64,000 nt of DNA from Desulfosporosinus cupriresistens (GCF_001707885.1 NZ_MASS01000011.1:36684-100683); one strand, 5' to 3'; numbered from the stretch's first letter, positions 33,511-43,494 are shown. The notes: generated by a model not told the origin, from the letters alone. Program-made: numbers and translations.

Positions 33511-33690
33511 TTATTTCTGAGATTCTTCCAAAACCAATGCTGAACCAAAATTCTTCAAGCTCGTGCGCAGATCTTCTCGTTCACATGCTGGGCCATTTCG
33601 CATATCGGTAATAACAGGTACCTCTTTAACACTGAATTCCAGGATTTCAAACATTTGCTTCGTATAATCAATGTACGGAGCTTTTGGGGC
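33511..33690 (-). pseudogene. Unidentified gene fragment
   Basis: A minus-strand frame reading 'IDYTKQMFEILEFSVKEVPV', 'TDMRNGPACERED' and 'NFGSALVLEESQK' to a stop looks protein-like, but it lacks a start and runs into the truncated cyclase gene. No family recognised. It may be the tail of a lost oxidoreductase; weak. Confidence 0.3.
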
Positions 33691-34655
33691 AGAAGACCGC
33701 TGAAGTAATTCGCGAACTGACAAATGGGAAAAGTTTATCAGATATCTCCCCAAAGCCAGTTACAAACGGGCAATACATATTTGATTGGCGGGAACTAAAG
33801 CGCTTCGGTATTGATGAAAGCCGCTTGCCCTCAAATAGCAAGATTATGTACAGGGAATACAATGTATGGGAAATGTACTATAAGTATATCATTGCGGGCG
33901 TAACGATTATTATTCTGGAAGGTTTTCTTATTGCATTGCTGGTCCTTTCAAATTCCGCAAAAAGGAGGGCTGAAGACAGTCTTCGTCTCTTGAATACCCA
34001 GCTTGAACAGAAAGTGGTAGAACGAACCCAACAACTGGAGGAAAGTAATGCTGCGCTCGATAAGGAAATCTACGAACGTACTATGGCTCAACAGGAATTG
34101 ATTGCGAGCAATGATGAACTAGAAGCCGTCAATTATCAAATTAAGCGGGCCAATGACGAATTGAAGCGGATGTCCCTAACAGACAAATTGACTGGGGCTT
34201 GGAACCGACGTCACTTTGAAAAGGAAGCTGCTATAGAGATCGAACGGTCCGAGCGCTACAAAGAAGTATGTTCACTTATTGTTATGGACATAGACCATTT
34301 CAAGAAGATCAATGATCAGTATGGTCATCTAGTTGGAGATGCTGTTTTGTCTGAATTGGCGAAACTGCTGCAAAACAACCTTCGCAAGGTCGACTCACTG
34401 ACTCGCTGGGGAGGCGAAGAATTTATTGTGTTGGCTAAACACACAGGGGGTTCTAGTGCCATGGAGATGGCGGAGAAATTAAGACATCTTGTTGAAACTT
34501 ATGACTTTCCAGAGGTTGGTGAAATGACAGTAAGCATAGGAGTGGCTGAATTTAAGTCTGGAAAGACTCTGGATAACTGGATAAAAGTCGCCGATGATGC
34601 TCTTTATGAGGCCAAGAGATTAGGGAGAAACCGAATTCAACTTGGTAACCACTGA
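33684..34655 (+). CDS. Diguanylate cyclase (GGDEF), 5'-truncated
   Basis: About 323 residues remain. The first ~55 (QKTAEVIRELTNGKSLSDIS...) are the end of an ABC-type periplasmic substrate-binding sensor domain; its first ~250 residues are missing. Then one membrane helix (YIIAGVTIIILEGFLIALLV), a coiled coil (LEQKVVERTQQLEESNAALD) and a GGDEF domain with 'DIDHFKKINDQYGH' and the active GGEEF motif (RWGGEEFIVLAK). The catalytic part is intact, but the sensor and native start are lost (TTG 33684 is nominal). It would make c-di-GMP; a c-di-GMP riboswitch lies at 40.5 kb. Confidence 0.8.
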   Translation: MGQKTAEVIRELTNGKSLSDISPKPVTNGQYIFDWRELKRFGIDESRLPSNSKIMYREYNVWEMYYKYIIAGVTIIILEGFLIALLVLSNSAKRRAEDSLRLLNTQLEQKVVERTQQLEESNAALDKEIYERTMAQQELIASNDELEAVNYQIKRANDELKRMSLTDKLTGAWNRRHFEKEAAIEIERSERYKEVCSLIVMDIDHFKKINDQYGHLVGDAVLSELAKLLQNNLRKVDSLTRWGGEEFIVLAKHTGGSSAMEMAEKLRHLVETYDFPEVGEMTVSIGVAEFKSGKTLDNWIKVADDALYEAKRLGRNRIQLGNH

Positions 34656-34920
34656 CGACCATGCCCCAAACGGTTTTTCGCTAGGGAACTTTAGCCAAAT
34701 GGCTTTCTGGACTTGCAATTCCGATAGGGAGTCAAAAAAAGCACAGGCACGATTTTGTCAGTACACAGCTTGCTTTGAGGACAGAGAAATAGTCCTTAAT
34801 CCGGGGGATGAGCTGTTTGCAGGGACAGTACAATGGGGAAAAAATCATAACAATACTTGAGCCGTTAATTCCGCTTCCAAAGCCTAAGAAGAAAAAGAAG
34901 AATGCAACCTTGAAAAATGG
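34642..34920 (+). pseudogene. Unrecognised gene fragment after the cyclase
   Basis: A frame to 34860 (FSQMAFWTCNSDRESKKAQ...) and, after a frame change near 34840, 'GEKIITILEPLIPLPKPKKK' to about 34923. The two parts read as one protein tail. No family recognised, no start. Confidence 0.3.
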
Positions 34921-34995
34921 TTAAAGTGTAGTGTAAGGCCTAGAAGGGCTACATCTTACCTTCGTGAATTACCAGCTGTTGATGTTTAACATTGC

Positions 34996-35037
34996 ACCCA
35001 CCGGAGCGTTTTGGGCGTTTGCGGTGGGTTATTTTTT
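34996..35037 (+). terminator. Rho-independent terminator
   Basis: ACCCACCG / CGGTGGGT stem followed by TATTTTTT. It ends transcription from the cyclase region. Confidence 0.8.
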
Positions 35038-35220
35038 GCTACTTTATGCAGGGAATAAAGGATAATGGTGGAATTAGTAGAGATAGTCCATCTTATTACG
35101 AAATATACCCGTTTTTGCTCGGGTCGGAAAAGGCTTTCGAAGTTCGTCTTCCGGGTCTTTTTCCGACCTGCGGTCTACAGTCCCCCTTAGGTTTCATTGG
35201 GAAAGCAGGTCATCGCCATG

Positions 35221-35268
35221 TAACAAGTTAGAGACTACCTTTTTGTTAAGGTAGTCTCTAACTTGTTA
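35221..35268. terminator. Perfect 21-bp hairpin
   Basis: TAACAAGTTAGAGACTACCT(T) at 35221-35241 is the exact reverse complement of 35248-35268 with a 6-base loop. It directly follows the stop of a minus-strand gene remnant and probably was its terminator; the T-content around the loop is no help, so a mobile-element end is possible too. Confidence 0.6.
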
Positions 35269-35400
35269 TGGTCCTGTGCCCAACCCATCAATTTTCCAAC
35301 AGTTATCATATTTATTTAAGATCACGAATCGTGTTTGTTTTCCATCAGGTGAGTTAAAAGCCGCATTTTTCCATTCTATTTCAAGATTAACCCTGTTCCT
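35266..35400 (-). pseudogene. C-terminal fragment of a DUF4829/NTF2-like protein
   Basis: Minus-strand frame: 'EWKNAAFNSPDGKQTRFV', 'LNKYDNCWKIDGLGTGP' then stop. The ending 'W.IDGxGTGP' is typical of small exported DUF4829-type proteins of Firmicutes. Upstream the frame is closed by a stop, so only ~43 residues remain. Confidence 0.45.
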
Positions 35401-35503
35401 TTATAATGGCACCAGCGATCTTGATATCAAACCGTGCAGAGGTTGACCTGTTACTACTTCTGAACAGATTAATTCCGACCACAGTTTATTGATCTTTGGT
35501 ATA

Positions 35504-36700
35504 TTATGTCGTTTCTGGGGACGAGTTTGCATGGATATTTATTCTATGTTTCAATAGTACTAAGTAAACAATCATTGATAAAGCAATTAAAACAGATGAG
35601 AACAGGTATATATACGCAAATCCTAAGTTTTGAGATACTAATCCCCACATTATAGCGCCAATCCCCATACCAATATCGTTTGCAGCAAGAAACGTTGCAT
35701 TTGCCGATCCTCTTCTTTCAACAGGTGCGAAAGTAATCACTAATGCATTTAAAACAGGTTGAACTGAGCCATAACCAAGACCATAAAGTACCCCTGCAAC
35801 TAAAAACATAAGAAGTGAAGTAGATTTAGTTAATAATAACAAGGATATTATTATAAGCACCAAACCTGGTAAAATTACTTTTGAAGCCCCAATGCGATCA
35901 GCAATCTTGCCTGTAGTTGGTCTTGTTATGAATAATGCTGCTGCAAATACAATAAAAAATATACTGATGTTCTTTATGCCTGTATAAACTGCATATGAAG
36001 GGATAAAGGTCAAAATTCCAGAGTAGCTTATAGCAACAAAGAAAAAAATAGCTGAAGGCAGAATAGCTTTTTTTTCAAAAATCACTGGTGATTGATTTGA
36101 TTTTGTTATTCTTTTTCCCTTTTTTTGTTGCTCATAATTTAATAGAAATCCCAGAGCCAACACGATTATCTCCGAAAAAGCTATTACAATATAGCATGTA
36201 GAATAATTAAAATTCTCTACAATGTACAGCCCAAGAGCGGGACCGATAGCTAAGGCAATAGATGTTGACATACCATAATATCCTATCCCTTCAAATCTTT
36301 TAAAGGGCGGAATTAAATCTGAAACTATAGTACTGGTGGAGGTACTTACTGCACACCACCCGATACCTTGTATTACCCTCAATATCAAAAGCATGCTAGT
36401 AGAGTTGAACAGGTTATAACCTATAATAGAGATTAATAATATTACATTTCCTATTTGCAATATAGTCTTTCTTCCCTTACCATCCAGCAAATTACCAAAC
36501 CACGGACGTGTAATAAAACATGTAAAAGTAAACACTGCTGAGATAATTCCTGCCATAAATTTGCTGCCACCAATATGTAGTATATATAAAGGCAGTATTG
36601 CCATTAACATGTAAATCAAAGTATAAGCTATAATATTCACAATCATAATAATAGCAAAGGATTTAGTCCATAATTTTTCACCAGTAATTATCTCTTCCAA
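35504..36700 (-). CDS. MFS drug/metabolite efflux transporter
   Basis: 398 residues with about 12 hydrophobic helices and the MFS loop motif in 'TRPWFGNLLDGKGRKTILQ' (between helices 2 and 3) and 'TRPTTGKIADRIGASKVI' in the second half. Motif C-like 'GIGYYGMSTSIALAIGPALG' points to an exporter. Start TTG 36700 with CGGAG upstream. An inverted repeat directly upstream (36725-36768) is a likely operator. Substrate unknown. Confidence 0.85.
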   Translation of the reverse strand: MEEIITGEKLWTKSFAIIMIVNIIAYTLIYMLMAILPLYILHIGGSKFMAGIISAVFTFTCFITRPWFGNLLDGKGRKTILQIGNVILLISIIGYNLFNSTSMLLILRVIQGIGWCAVSTSTSTIVSDLIPPFKRFEGIGYYGMSTSIALAIGPALGLYIVENFNYSTCYIVIAFSEIIVLALGFLLNYEQQKKGKRITKSNQSPVIFEKKAILPSAIFFFVAISYSGILTFIPSYAVYTGIKNISIFFIVFAAALFITRPTTGKIADRIGASKVILPGLVLIIISLLLLTKSTSLLMFLVAGVLYGLGYGSVQPVLNALVITFAPVERRGSANATFLAANDIGMGIGAIMWGLVSQNLGFAYIYLFSSVLIALSMIVYLVLLKHRINIHANSSPETT

Positions 36701-36724
36701 AATATTACTCCGTTTCTATTGTGG

Positions 36725-36768
36725 TATTATTAAGATTAATTTTGATAATATCAACAATCTTAATAATA
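36725..36768. promoter_or_regulatory. Inverted repeat in front of the MFS gene, likely operator
   Basis: TATTATTAAGATT (36725-36737) is exactly repeated in inverse as AATCTTAATAATA (36756-36768), 18 bases apart, 25 bases upstream of the TTG start. Fits a dimeric repressor site. The remainder of 36769-37061 shows no gene. Confidence 0.55.
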
Positions 36769-37061
36769 TGCTTTTAAAACCCTTAACGTCAAGTCTTGAC
36801 GACTTAGGAAATAGCATCTCCACACAAAAACATCGTGAACAAGAGAAATTTATTTAATGGGCTTTAATAAAAGAAACTAACAATGGGCCATTGGTGAAAA
36901 GCGTTTACAATTTGGTGTTCGACAAGAAACGCACCAATACAACTATTGCCTGTATGTGATAGCCTGCATCAACGTTGTGATATCGGTCCCGAGCATAACA
37001 GCTAGTTCTGCATGAATGATTATTATTGGCGCAGTAGGGGCAAGTTACGAGGAAGAATTAC

Positions 37062-37418
37062 ATGACTTTACTAGATATTTTGAATCATTTTCGACGCCCT
37101 AAGGAACTGATCGAACTAACTCCTGAAGATCTTGAAAGAAAAATGAAAGAGAATCCTCGTTGTATTCTTATCGATGTTCGGACATCCTTGGAATATCAAA
37201 GCGGTCACATTAACGGTGCGAAATCCTATCCGTTGATCAACCCAAGCAGATTTACTCGCGATTATAAACCGGATCAAGCTATTATCCTCGTTTGCCGTTC
37301 AGGTCATCGCAGCCTGGCTGCTGCTAGGGTATTTATAAAGCATAATTATAAGCAGTTATTCCATCTGAAAGGTGGCATGAAGGCTTGGCTTAAAGCAGGA
37401 AAACTGATCAAAAAATAA
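37062..37418 (+). CDS. Rhodanese-like sulfurtransferase
   Basis: 118 residues, single rhodanese domain: 'ILIDVRTSLEYQSGHINGA', active-site loop 'LVCRSGHRSLAAARV' with the catalytic Cys, and 'HLKGGMKAWLKAGK'. Cytoplasmic. GAGGAAG precedes the ATG. Handles persulfide sulfur; partner unknown. Confidence 0.9.
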   Translation: MTLLDILNHFRRPKELIELTPEDLERKMKENPRCILIDVRTSLEYQSGHINGAKSYPLINPSRFTRDYKPDQAIILVCRSGHRSLAAARVFIKHNYKQLFHLKGGMKAWLKAGKLIKK

Positions 37419-37596
37419 CCAATCCCTAACATTTATAGCCGCACTTTTGGTGCTGTTTTAGCTCTTTATTATGTGGAAGCTATAAAGCCTCAAGGAAATG
37501 AAGTGCTCAGCGGAACATGCTAACGGGTTGTCATTTTTTGTCGTTCCGCGTAGGATACAGGAACCTTCGCGAAACGACAAGTTTCGCCGAGTACAA

Positions 37597-37800
37597 ATGA
37601 ATACTGACCTGATTCGTGAGAATTTAGCAATTCTTTCGGGACTTACTCCGAATACGACGACTTCTATGCAGAAAGATATGGCCGCAGGTAAAACCAGTGA
37701 GATAGATGAACTCATATATGATGTTGTACGTATCGCCGATAATTGTGGAATTGAATTATCGAACTACAGAAAAATCGCTACATATTTTGGATATAAATAG
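37597..37800 (+). pseudogene. Ketopantoate reductase (PanE/ApbA) C-terminal remnant
   Basis: 'TTTSMQKDMAAGKTSEIDEL' followed by 'VRIADNCGIELSNYRKIAT' is the C-terminal domain of ketopantoate-2-reductases (SMxQDxxxGRxTEIDxLNG). The NADPH-binding half is missing. It ends 8 bases from the convergent MocR gene. Confidence 0.65.
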
Positions 37801-37807
37801 TCATTAT

Positions 37808-39223
37808 CTATTGATCCCATGCCTCACGTAACTTTTTTACTCCGTTTACGATGTCACTTTCGGATAGATTTCCAAAACCCAATAAAACCATGTTGCCGGA
37901 ATAGTTTGCGGGATTTATCCAAAAATGAGAAACGGGATAGATCAACACGCCTTTTTGCTTTGCCCTTTCAATCATGTCCCGCTCAGAAAGCCCTTTCCTT
38001 GACTCTAACACAATATGCAAACCTGCATTTTCACCATGTATGATAACACGATCCTCCAATATCTCCCTAACGGACTGAACGAGTAAATCATGTCTCTTTT
38101 TGTTCAAGGCACATATCCGTCGTAAATGATTTTCCCATTGATTCGAATTCATAAACATCTCCAGTGCCTTTTGTTCAGTGACTGAGACCGGAGATGGATA
38201 TGAGCTAAACAGAGAATCGTAAAGAGGCACTAATTTTGATGGGAGAACGATATAACTTATCCGTAAGCTGGGGGAAAGCACCTTTGATAAGGTTCCCATA
38301 TATACGACGTGCCCATTGGATTCAATACTGGCAACGGAAGGGATCGGTCTAGAATTATACCGCAGCTCACTGTCGTAATCATCTTCAATAATAATTCCAT
38401 CATTTTTTTTCGCCCAATTCAATAATTGATACCTTTTTTGAATTGGCATAACGGCTCCGCTCGGAAACTGATGCGATGGCGTCACGTAGACTATGCGGGC
38501 CGGGCTATTCTCTAATTGTGTGAGATTTAATCCATCATCTTCAATGTCGATCGCAGCTATTTTGAAACCGCTCTGCCTGAATACCTCTTGTACAATGTGA
38601 TACCCCGGATCTTCTAAAGCAATACTTTCAGAATGGTTTTTCAGTAATTGGCTTAAAATCAATAACCCGTATGCAGTACCTGCAATGATAACGATTTGAT
38701 CGGGGTCACATGAGAGGCCTCTTGACTTTCTTAGATAGTCGGAAATAATATTTCGCAGACCTGGTTCTCCCTTTTTCTCCCCATACATTGAAAGACGGTC
38801 CGCCGTCAAATCGTTCAACGCCTTGATTAGTAGCTTTTTCCATATCGCCATTGGAAAATCGTCAGGGTTTAGGTGCCCATACTCAAAGTCATAAGGGAAC
38901 AATGATTTATCGTAATTCGAATTGAGTATGGTTACATTATCGCATTTTGCTTGAGGCTTGAAGCTGTTCGTCACGTTCAAGTCAAAGATTTTTTGTACTG
39001 TATATCCGCTGCCTGGTTTGCTCTCAAGATATCCTTCTACGGTCAACTGTAGATATGCATTTTCTATCGTGTTTCGGGCAACGGCTAACGTTGAAGCCAA
39101 CAGTCTTGTAGATGGTAGTCTGTAGCCTGGAGACAAATCGCCGATAAGAATTTTGTTTTTGATTTCTTGGTAAATCTGCATATACAATGGTGTATTGCTG
39201 TTAGGATTTAATAAAATCATCAT
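37808..39223 (-). CDS. MocR/GabR-type regulator: GntR helix-turn-helix plus aminotransferase domain
   Basis: About 471 residues. N-terminal GntR winged helix (~5-75: 'PLYMQIYQEIKNKILIGDL', 'GYRLPSTRLLA'), then a class I aminotransferase domain with 'EDDYDSELRY' and the PLP lysine in 'YMGTLSKVLSPSLRIS'. Start ATG 39223 with GAGAGG upstream. Regulators of this type sense PLP or amino compounds. It is divergent from two FMN/PNPOx-fold genes, its probable targets. Confidence 0.88.
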   Translation of the reverse strand: MMILLNPNSNTPLYMQIYQEIKNKILIGDLSPGYRLPSTRLLASTLAVARNTIENAYLQLTVEGYLESKPGSGYTVQKIFDLNVTNSFKPQAKCDNVTILNSNYDKSLFPYDFEYGHLNPDDFPMAIWKKLLIKALNDLTADRLSMYGEKKGEPGLRNIISDYLRKSRGLSCDPDQIVIIAGTAYGLLILSQLLKNHSESIALEDPGYHIVQEVFRQSGFKIAAIDIEDDGLNLTQLENSPARIVYVTPSHQFPSGAVMPIQKRYQLLNWAKKNDGIIIEDDYDSELRYNSRPIPSVASIESNGHVVYMGTLSKVLSPSLRISYIVLPSKLVPLYDSLFSSYPSPVSVTEQKALEMFMNSNQWENHLRRICALNKKRHDLLVQSVREILEDRVIIHGENAGLHIVLESRKGLSERDMIERAKQKGVLIYPVSHFWINPANYSGNMVLLGFGNLSESDIVNGVKKLREAWDQ

Positions 39224-39338
39224 TTGTTTGCCTCTCAACTGTATCCTATAAAATATTTATAATTGGCACTTTTGAATAGTCCAATTATATTTTATACTAC
39301 TGCTGTAAGCAAATCAATAGTGTTAGGAGGATCATATA

Positions 39339-39710
39339 ATGTTAAACGAAAAATTTCGGGAAGTCATTTCTCATGAAGGTGTTGTTTCCATTGTGTCTGG
39401 TGATGGGAGTGAACCACACGTCGTAAATACGTGGAATTCCTATCTTACAATCACAGACGATAACAAAATCTTGATTCCTGCCGCTGGGATGAAAAGCACA
39501 CAAAAAGATGCTGAACTGAACAACAGAGTTCAGCTTACTTTAGGCAGCAGAGAGGTTCAGGGGTTGCGGTCAATGGGCGCAGGTTTTCATATCGATGGAA
39601 CGGCTAATTTTGTGGAATCCGGGCCGGAATATGAGACGATGAAACAAAAGTTTCCGTTTCTGAACCGAGTGCTGGAAATCACGCCACAAACGATCAAGCA
39701 AACCCTTTAA
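39339..39710 (+). CDS. Pyridoxamine 5'-phosphate oxidase-like FMN-binding protein
   Basis: 123 residues of the PNPOx-like split barrel: 'EGVVSIVSGDGSEPHVVNTW', 'KILIPAAGMKSTQKDAELN', 'GFHIDGTANF'. Probably binds FMN. It is the first of two similar-fold genes divergent from the MocR regulator; AGGAGG precedes ATG 39339. Confidence 0.8.
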   Translation: MLNEKFREVISHEGVVSIVSGDGSEPHVVNTWNSYLTITDDNKILIPAAGMKSTQKDAELNNRVQLTLGSREVQGLRSMGAGFHIDGTANFVESGPEYETMKQKFPFLNRVLEITPQTIKQTL

Positions 39711-39727
39711 ATCAAAAATGAGGTACT

Positions 39728-40195
39728 ATGAAGAAATCTGATAAAATACTCCCAGTTAATGAAGCAATTGCTTTGTTAAAGGAATGTACTTTTGGTGTTC
39801 TATCCACTGCTTCTGCGGATGGTGTTCCCTATGGTGTTCCTGTCAATTATATTTATTCCGAGGAAGAGAACTCAATATTTTTTCATGGTGCAAAATTTGG
39901 TCGTAAACTTGCTAATGTCAGTGAAAACAATGGGGCATCGTTTGTAATAGTAGGGTACTATGAAATTAGTAGCGACCAATTCACAGCTTATTACAAAAGC
40001 GTTATCGTGTCGGGAAAGATGTCTCTTGTTACCGATGCGGGAGAAAAAATAAAGAGACTCGCGCAGCTTTGCAAAAAAATGAAGCCACAGACTTTAGGTC
40101 GCATGGGCGAAGTAATTCAGAGATTACTTCCGGCAGTTGCAGTATTGGAAATGAAAATTGATAATATAAGCGGCAAAAGGAATCTGAAAAACTAA
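39728..40195 (+). CDS. PNPOx-fold flavoprotein, NimA-like
   Basis: 155 residues. 'LLKECTFGVLSTASADGVPY' followed by 'PVNYIYSEEENSIFFHGA' and 'GRKLANVSEN' is typical of the 5-nitroimidazole-resistance (Nim) / PNPOx-like flavin proteins. 17 bases after the previous gene, so co-transcribed. Resistance is not implied by sequence alone. Confidence 0.85.
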   Translation: MKKSDKILPVNEAIALLKECTFGVLSTASADGVPYGVPVNYIYSEEENSIFFHGAKFGRKLANVSENNGASFVIVGYYEISSDQFTAYYKSVIVSGKMSLVTDAGEKIKRLAQLCKKMKPQTLGRMGEVIQRLLPAVAVLEMKIDNISGKRNLKN

Positions 40196-40207
40196 TATTT
40201 TATGCAA

Positions 40208-40251
40208 GCCAACAGCCAAGCTTACACTAACCGTGAGTTTGGCTGTTGGGC
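40208..40251 (+). terminator. Terminator-like hairpin after the PNPOx pair
   Basis: GCCAACAGCCAA (40208-40219) pairs with TTGGCTGTTGGGC (40239-40251). No strong T-run. Confidence 0.6.
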
Positions 40252-40255
40252 GTTG

Positions 40256-40504
40256 ATGTTTTGGACATATCAGGTCGCCTTTGCAGGCATCCGTTTTCAG
40301 ATCACACGGAACCGGGTTATTTTTCATCACTCTTCCAAGTAATAAGAAAACTATTTCTATTCCCGTCATCCTCACAGGTGGCATTACCAAAGTAGAAGAA
40401 GCTGAGCTGAGGTACTTCTTTGTCAGGAAAAGGCCGATTTGATTGGTGTCGGCAAGGCTATTGAAAAAACTACAATTGGGCGCGAGACGCTTTTAGTATG
40501 GACT
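40256..40504 (+). pseudogene. NADH:flavin oxidoreductase (old yellow enzyme) C-terminal remnant
   Basis: Across frame changes the plus strand reads 'LDISGRLCRHPFSDHTEPGY', then 'ISIPVILTGGITKVEEAE', then 'KADLIGVGKAI' and 'KNYNWARDAFSMD' with stop. The order matches the end of OYE-type reductases (SIPVILTGGIT..EEAE...KADLIGVGRAIL.NxxWA). At least three frame changes. Dead gene. Confidence 0.65.
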
Positions 40505-40524
40505 GATTACGCCTTATCATAATT

Positions 40525-40606
40525 GAATAACGCATAGCAAACCCGTCGAAAGACGGGGACGCAAAGCTACGGGTCTAATGTTGTAAACGATGATCGCCGG
40601 GTTGCA
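40525..40606 (+). ncRNA. Cyclic di-GMP-I riboswitch (GEMM)
   Basis: The conserved core is clear: ACGCATAGCAAACCC, then a hairpin CCGTCGAAAGACGG with a GAAA tetraloop, then GGGACGCAAAGCTACGGG (as part), a second arm, and GATCGCCGGGTTGC at the end. GACGCAAAGC after the GNRA hairpin is the signature of c-di-GMP class I aptamers. A terminator follows at once (40611). The first downstream genes are transposon-type (TnpW-like), so the native target may have been lost or the switch now sits before mobile DNA. Confidence 0.9.
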
Positions 40607-40610
40607 CTAA

Positions 40611-40644
40611 AGGTCAAGACCTGTTTAAGTCTTGACCTTTTTTA
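40611..40644 (+). terminator. Riboswitch expression-platform terminator
   Basis: AGGTCAAGAC (40611-40620) / GTCTTGACCT (40629-40638) followed by TTTTT. It begins 4 bases after the aptamer, so ligand-dependent termination is likely. Confidence 0.85.
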
Positions 40645-40768
40645 TTGAAAAAGGTCAGTCTGACGAACCTACAAAAAAAATGTGGGTTTGGCGGACTTAT
40701 TCTTCTGCCCATCAGACAGTCCTCTAAACTCGCTTGGAGGAGGCATTATTGCGACAGCCCCTATTGAC

Positions 40769-40841
40769 TTCGGGCCAAGTTGGCCCGAAGTGCGCAAAAA
40801 GGTTTAAGGGCAGCGTCATGACGGCGTTGCCCTTAAACCTT
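40769..40841. repeat. Two strong hairpins upstream of the TnpW-like gene
   Basis: TTCGGGCCAA-G-TTGGCCCGAA (40769-40789) is a near-closed palindrome. AAGGTTTAAGGGCA (40799-40812) pairs with TGCCCTTAAACCTT (40828-40841). They lie between the riboswitch terminator and the small transposon gene, likely element control structures. Confidence 0.6.
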
Positions 40842-40871
40842 TCCTTACCGTAAGGGGAAAGGAAAAACGCT

Positions 40872-41036
40872 ATGGAAGCTAAAAATGAAAACAAGCGCCT
40901 GATCGAATATCAGGTTGGCAATACGCTATATCAGGTCGCTCCCGTCTTTACGGAGAATGCCAAAGCGGTGGATATTCAAGGAAAAATCCTTCGCTTGATT
41001 CTTCAAGATCGAGAGCGGAAAAGCATAAAACCATGA
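40872..41036 (+). CDS. Small transposon-encoded protein, TnpW-like
   Basis: 54 residues (MEAKNENKRLIEYQVGNTLY..., ending ILRLILQDRERK). Proteins of this size and pattern (RxxEYxIGxTxYxVxPVF, then DKIxRLI) sit just before the large serine recombinase in Tn4451/Tn1549-like elements as TnpW. GGGGAAAGGAAAAAC upstream supplies a ribosome site. Role unknown. Confidence 0.6.
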   Translation: MEAKNENKRLIEYQVGNTLYQVAPVFTENAKAVDIQGKILRLILQDRERKSIKP

Positions 41037-41096
41037 GGCGCTGTGTCCTCGACATCCTTAACACGAGCGGTCAACGGCGGTATAATAGAAGTGTAA

Positions 41097-41931
<835 letters not shown>

Positions 41932-42223
41932 GTCTTTCGCATTATACATGCCACCTCATAGGGCAATATGAAGGCGGTGGGAGAGTACACCTCCCAGCCG
42001 TTTGCGCCCCGCTAACCTCAAGAAGAAATAGCCGCCATTATAAAGGATAGCTGATGGGTCAAGCGGGGAAATCGATTCTCGCGCTTCCCGGGGGAAGGCT
42101 CTTTACTAAGTCTGCGCTGGGATGAAAGGGAAAAAGGGGTACTAGAGAACATGGATGTGTGTCTTATATCGCAAAGGGCTAGGTGAGTAACCAATTATAG
42201 TGATAGAAGTTGGAGGGGCGATT

Positions 42224-42760
42224 ATGAATGATAGAATTGAAATACACCAAGGAGATATCACAAGGGTTTCAGTTGACGCCATCGTGAACGCCGCCAATAA
42301 TAGTTTAATGGGTGGTGGAGGAGTAGATGGAGCAATACATAAGGCTGGAGGTCTAGCAATTTTAGAGGAATGTATAAAAATTAGAGATAAACAAGGTGGT
42401 TGCAAAACAGGGGAAGCAGTAATAACTACTGCTGGGAAACTACCTGCAAAGTACGTAATTCATACGGTTGGGCCAGTTTGGCACGGTGGAGCAAAAAGTG
42501 AAAGTGAAAAATTAAGGAACTGTTATAAGAATTCATTGAAGGTAGCTGTAGAGAACGGAATTGAAAGCATAGCTTTCCCTAATATTAGCACTGGTGTTTA
42601 TAGATATCCAAAAGAAAAAGCTGCGGAGATAGCTATAGATGAGGTAACGGTTTTCCTGAAAAATGCTAAAAAAGTTTCTAAGGTAATATTTGTTTGTCAT
42701 GACCGCACAAATTACGAGCTTTATGAAAAGTTGCTAAAAGAAAAGAATTGTATTGGATAA
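42224..42760 (+). CDS. Macrodomain protein, O-acetyl-ADP-ribose deacetylase (YmdB/MacroD-like)
   Basis: 178 residues. ADP-ribose-binding macrodomain: '[20 protein letters not shown]', '[16 protein letters not shown]', '[20 protein letters not shown]' (shortened) and '[13 protein letters not shown]'. The [10 protein letters not shown] loop and STGVYRYP are those of deacetylating MacroD-type enzymes. GGAGG precedes ATG 42224. Removes acetyl or ADP-ribose groups; no ADP-ribosyltransferase seen nearby. Confidence 0.92.
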   Translation: MNDRIEIHQGDITRVSVDAIVNAANNSLMGGGGVDGAIHKAGGLAILEECIKIRDKQGGCKTGEAVITTAGKLPAKYVIHTVGPVWHGGAKSESEKLRNCYKNSLKVAVENGIESIAFPNISTGVYRYPKEKAAEIAIDEVTVFLKNAKKVSKVIFVCHDRTNYELYEKLLKEKNCIG

Positions 42761-42942
42761 AAATTTCTGTGATTGAGCAGAATCGGTTCCCCTCTCGCTT
42801 TCCAAAGGATGGCAGCCACTTGCGAAAGTATATTGGGATTGTAGTGATCAAGGGATACTGGGTGATATGATTTAACAGCAATGCTTTACGAATAGTTATT
42901 GTACTTGTTCTATTCAAACGACTCTTGGAAGAGGATGAATTC

Positions 42943-43494
42943 ATGAAAATAGTTGCTATAGGAGATTCAATTACAGAAGGATATCCTTTTAGCCATGATG
43001 ATTCTTGGGTGGCATATGTGGCTAAAGAACTAAAAATTGAGATAGTAAATAAAGGAGTATGTGGTGATCTAACGCAAGGGATGCGAGAGCGTTTTAAGCG
43101 GGATGTGTTTTCGGATAATCCTACACACGTGATAATTCTTGGAGGGGCTAATGATGCCTTAACTGGTTTTTCTCCGGATTGCGTAAGTGCTAACATTAAA
43201 GCAATGATAGAAATGAGTCAACATCAAGGGATCATTCCAATCGTTGGTTTACCTTTACCGTTCTTGTTGATAAAAGAAGAAATGTTAATGTCTCAATATC
43301 GGGATTGGCTAAAACATTATATAAATAGAGAAAATATCATGTTCATTGATTTTTGGGCTCCGTTTTTCACAGCTGTCCAAGAAGGTCGAGTAGAAAAACT
43401 TTATGTGGATGAAGTTCATCCAAGTATTGAGGGATACAAATTAATGGGAGAAACGGCTTTGCACAGCTTAGTGGGATTAGTAGCGCCACATTAA
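42943..43494 (+). CDS. SGNH/GDSL-family esterase
   Basis: 183 residues. Block I 'VAIGDSITEGYP' with the catalytic Ser, Gly block 'NKGVCGDLT', block III 'IILGGANDA' and block V 'VDEVHPSIEGY' with Asp/His. Cytoplasmic (no signal peptide). AGAGGA precedes ATG 42943. Substrate unknown. Confidence 0.88.
   Translation: MKIVAIGDSITEGYPFSHDDSWVAYVAKELKIEIVNKGVCGDLTQGMRERFKRDVFSDNPTHVIILGGANDALTGFSPDCVSANIKAMIEMSQHQGIIPIVGLPLPFLLIKEEMLMSQYRDWLKHYINRENIMFIDFWAPFFTAVQEGRVEKLYVDEVHPSIEGYKLMGETALHSLVGLVAPH

Noticed and set aside
34642..34860. Transposase fragment suggested by the Pro/Lys-rich end
   Set aside because: No DDE or HUH motif is visible; left as unidentified.
39728..40195. Nitroimidazole resistance gene
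   Set aside because: Only a NimA-like PNPOx fold is supported; the family is broad and sequence alone does not show resistance.
40525..40606. CRISPR-like or tRNA-like structure at the hairpin cluster
   Set aside because: The GACGCAAAGC core after a GNRA hairpin identifies a c-di-GMP-I aptamer; no repeats with spacers and no cloverleaf.
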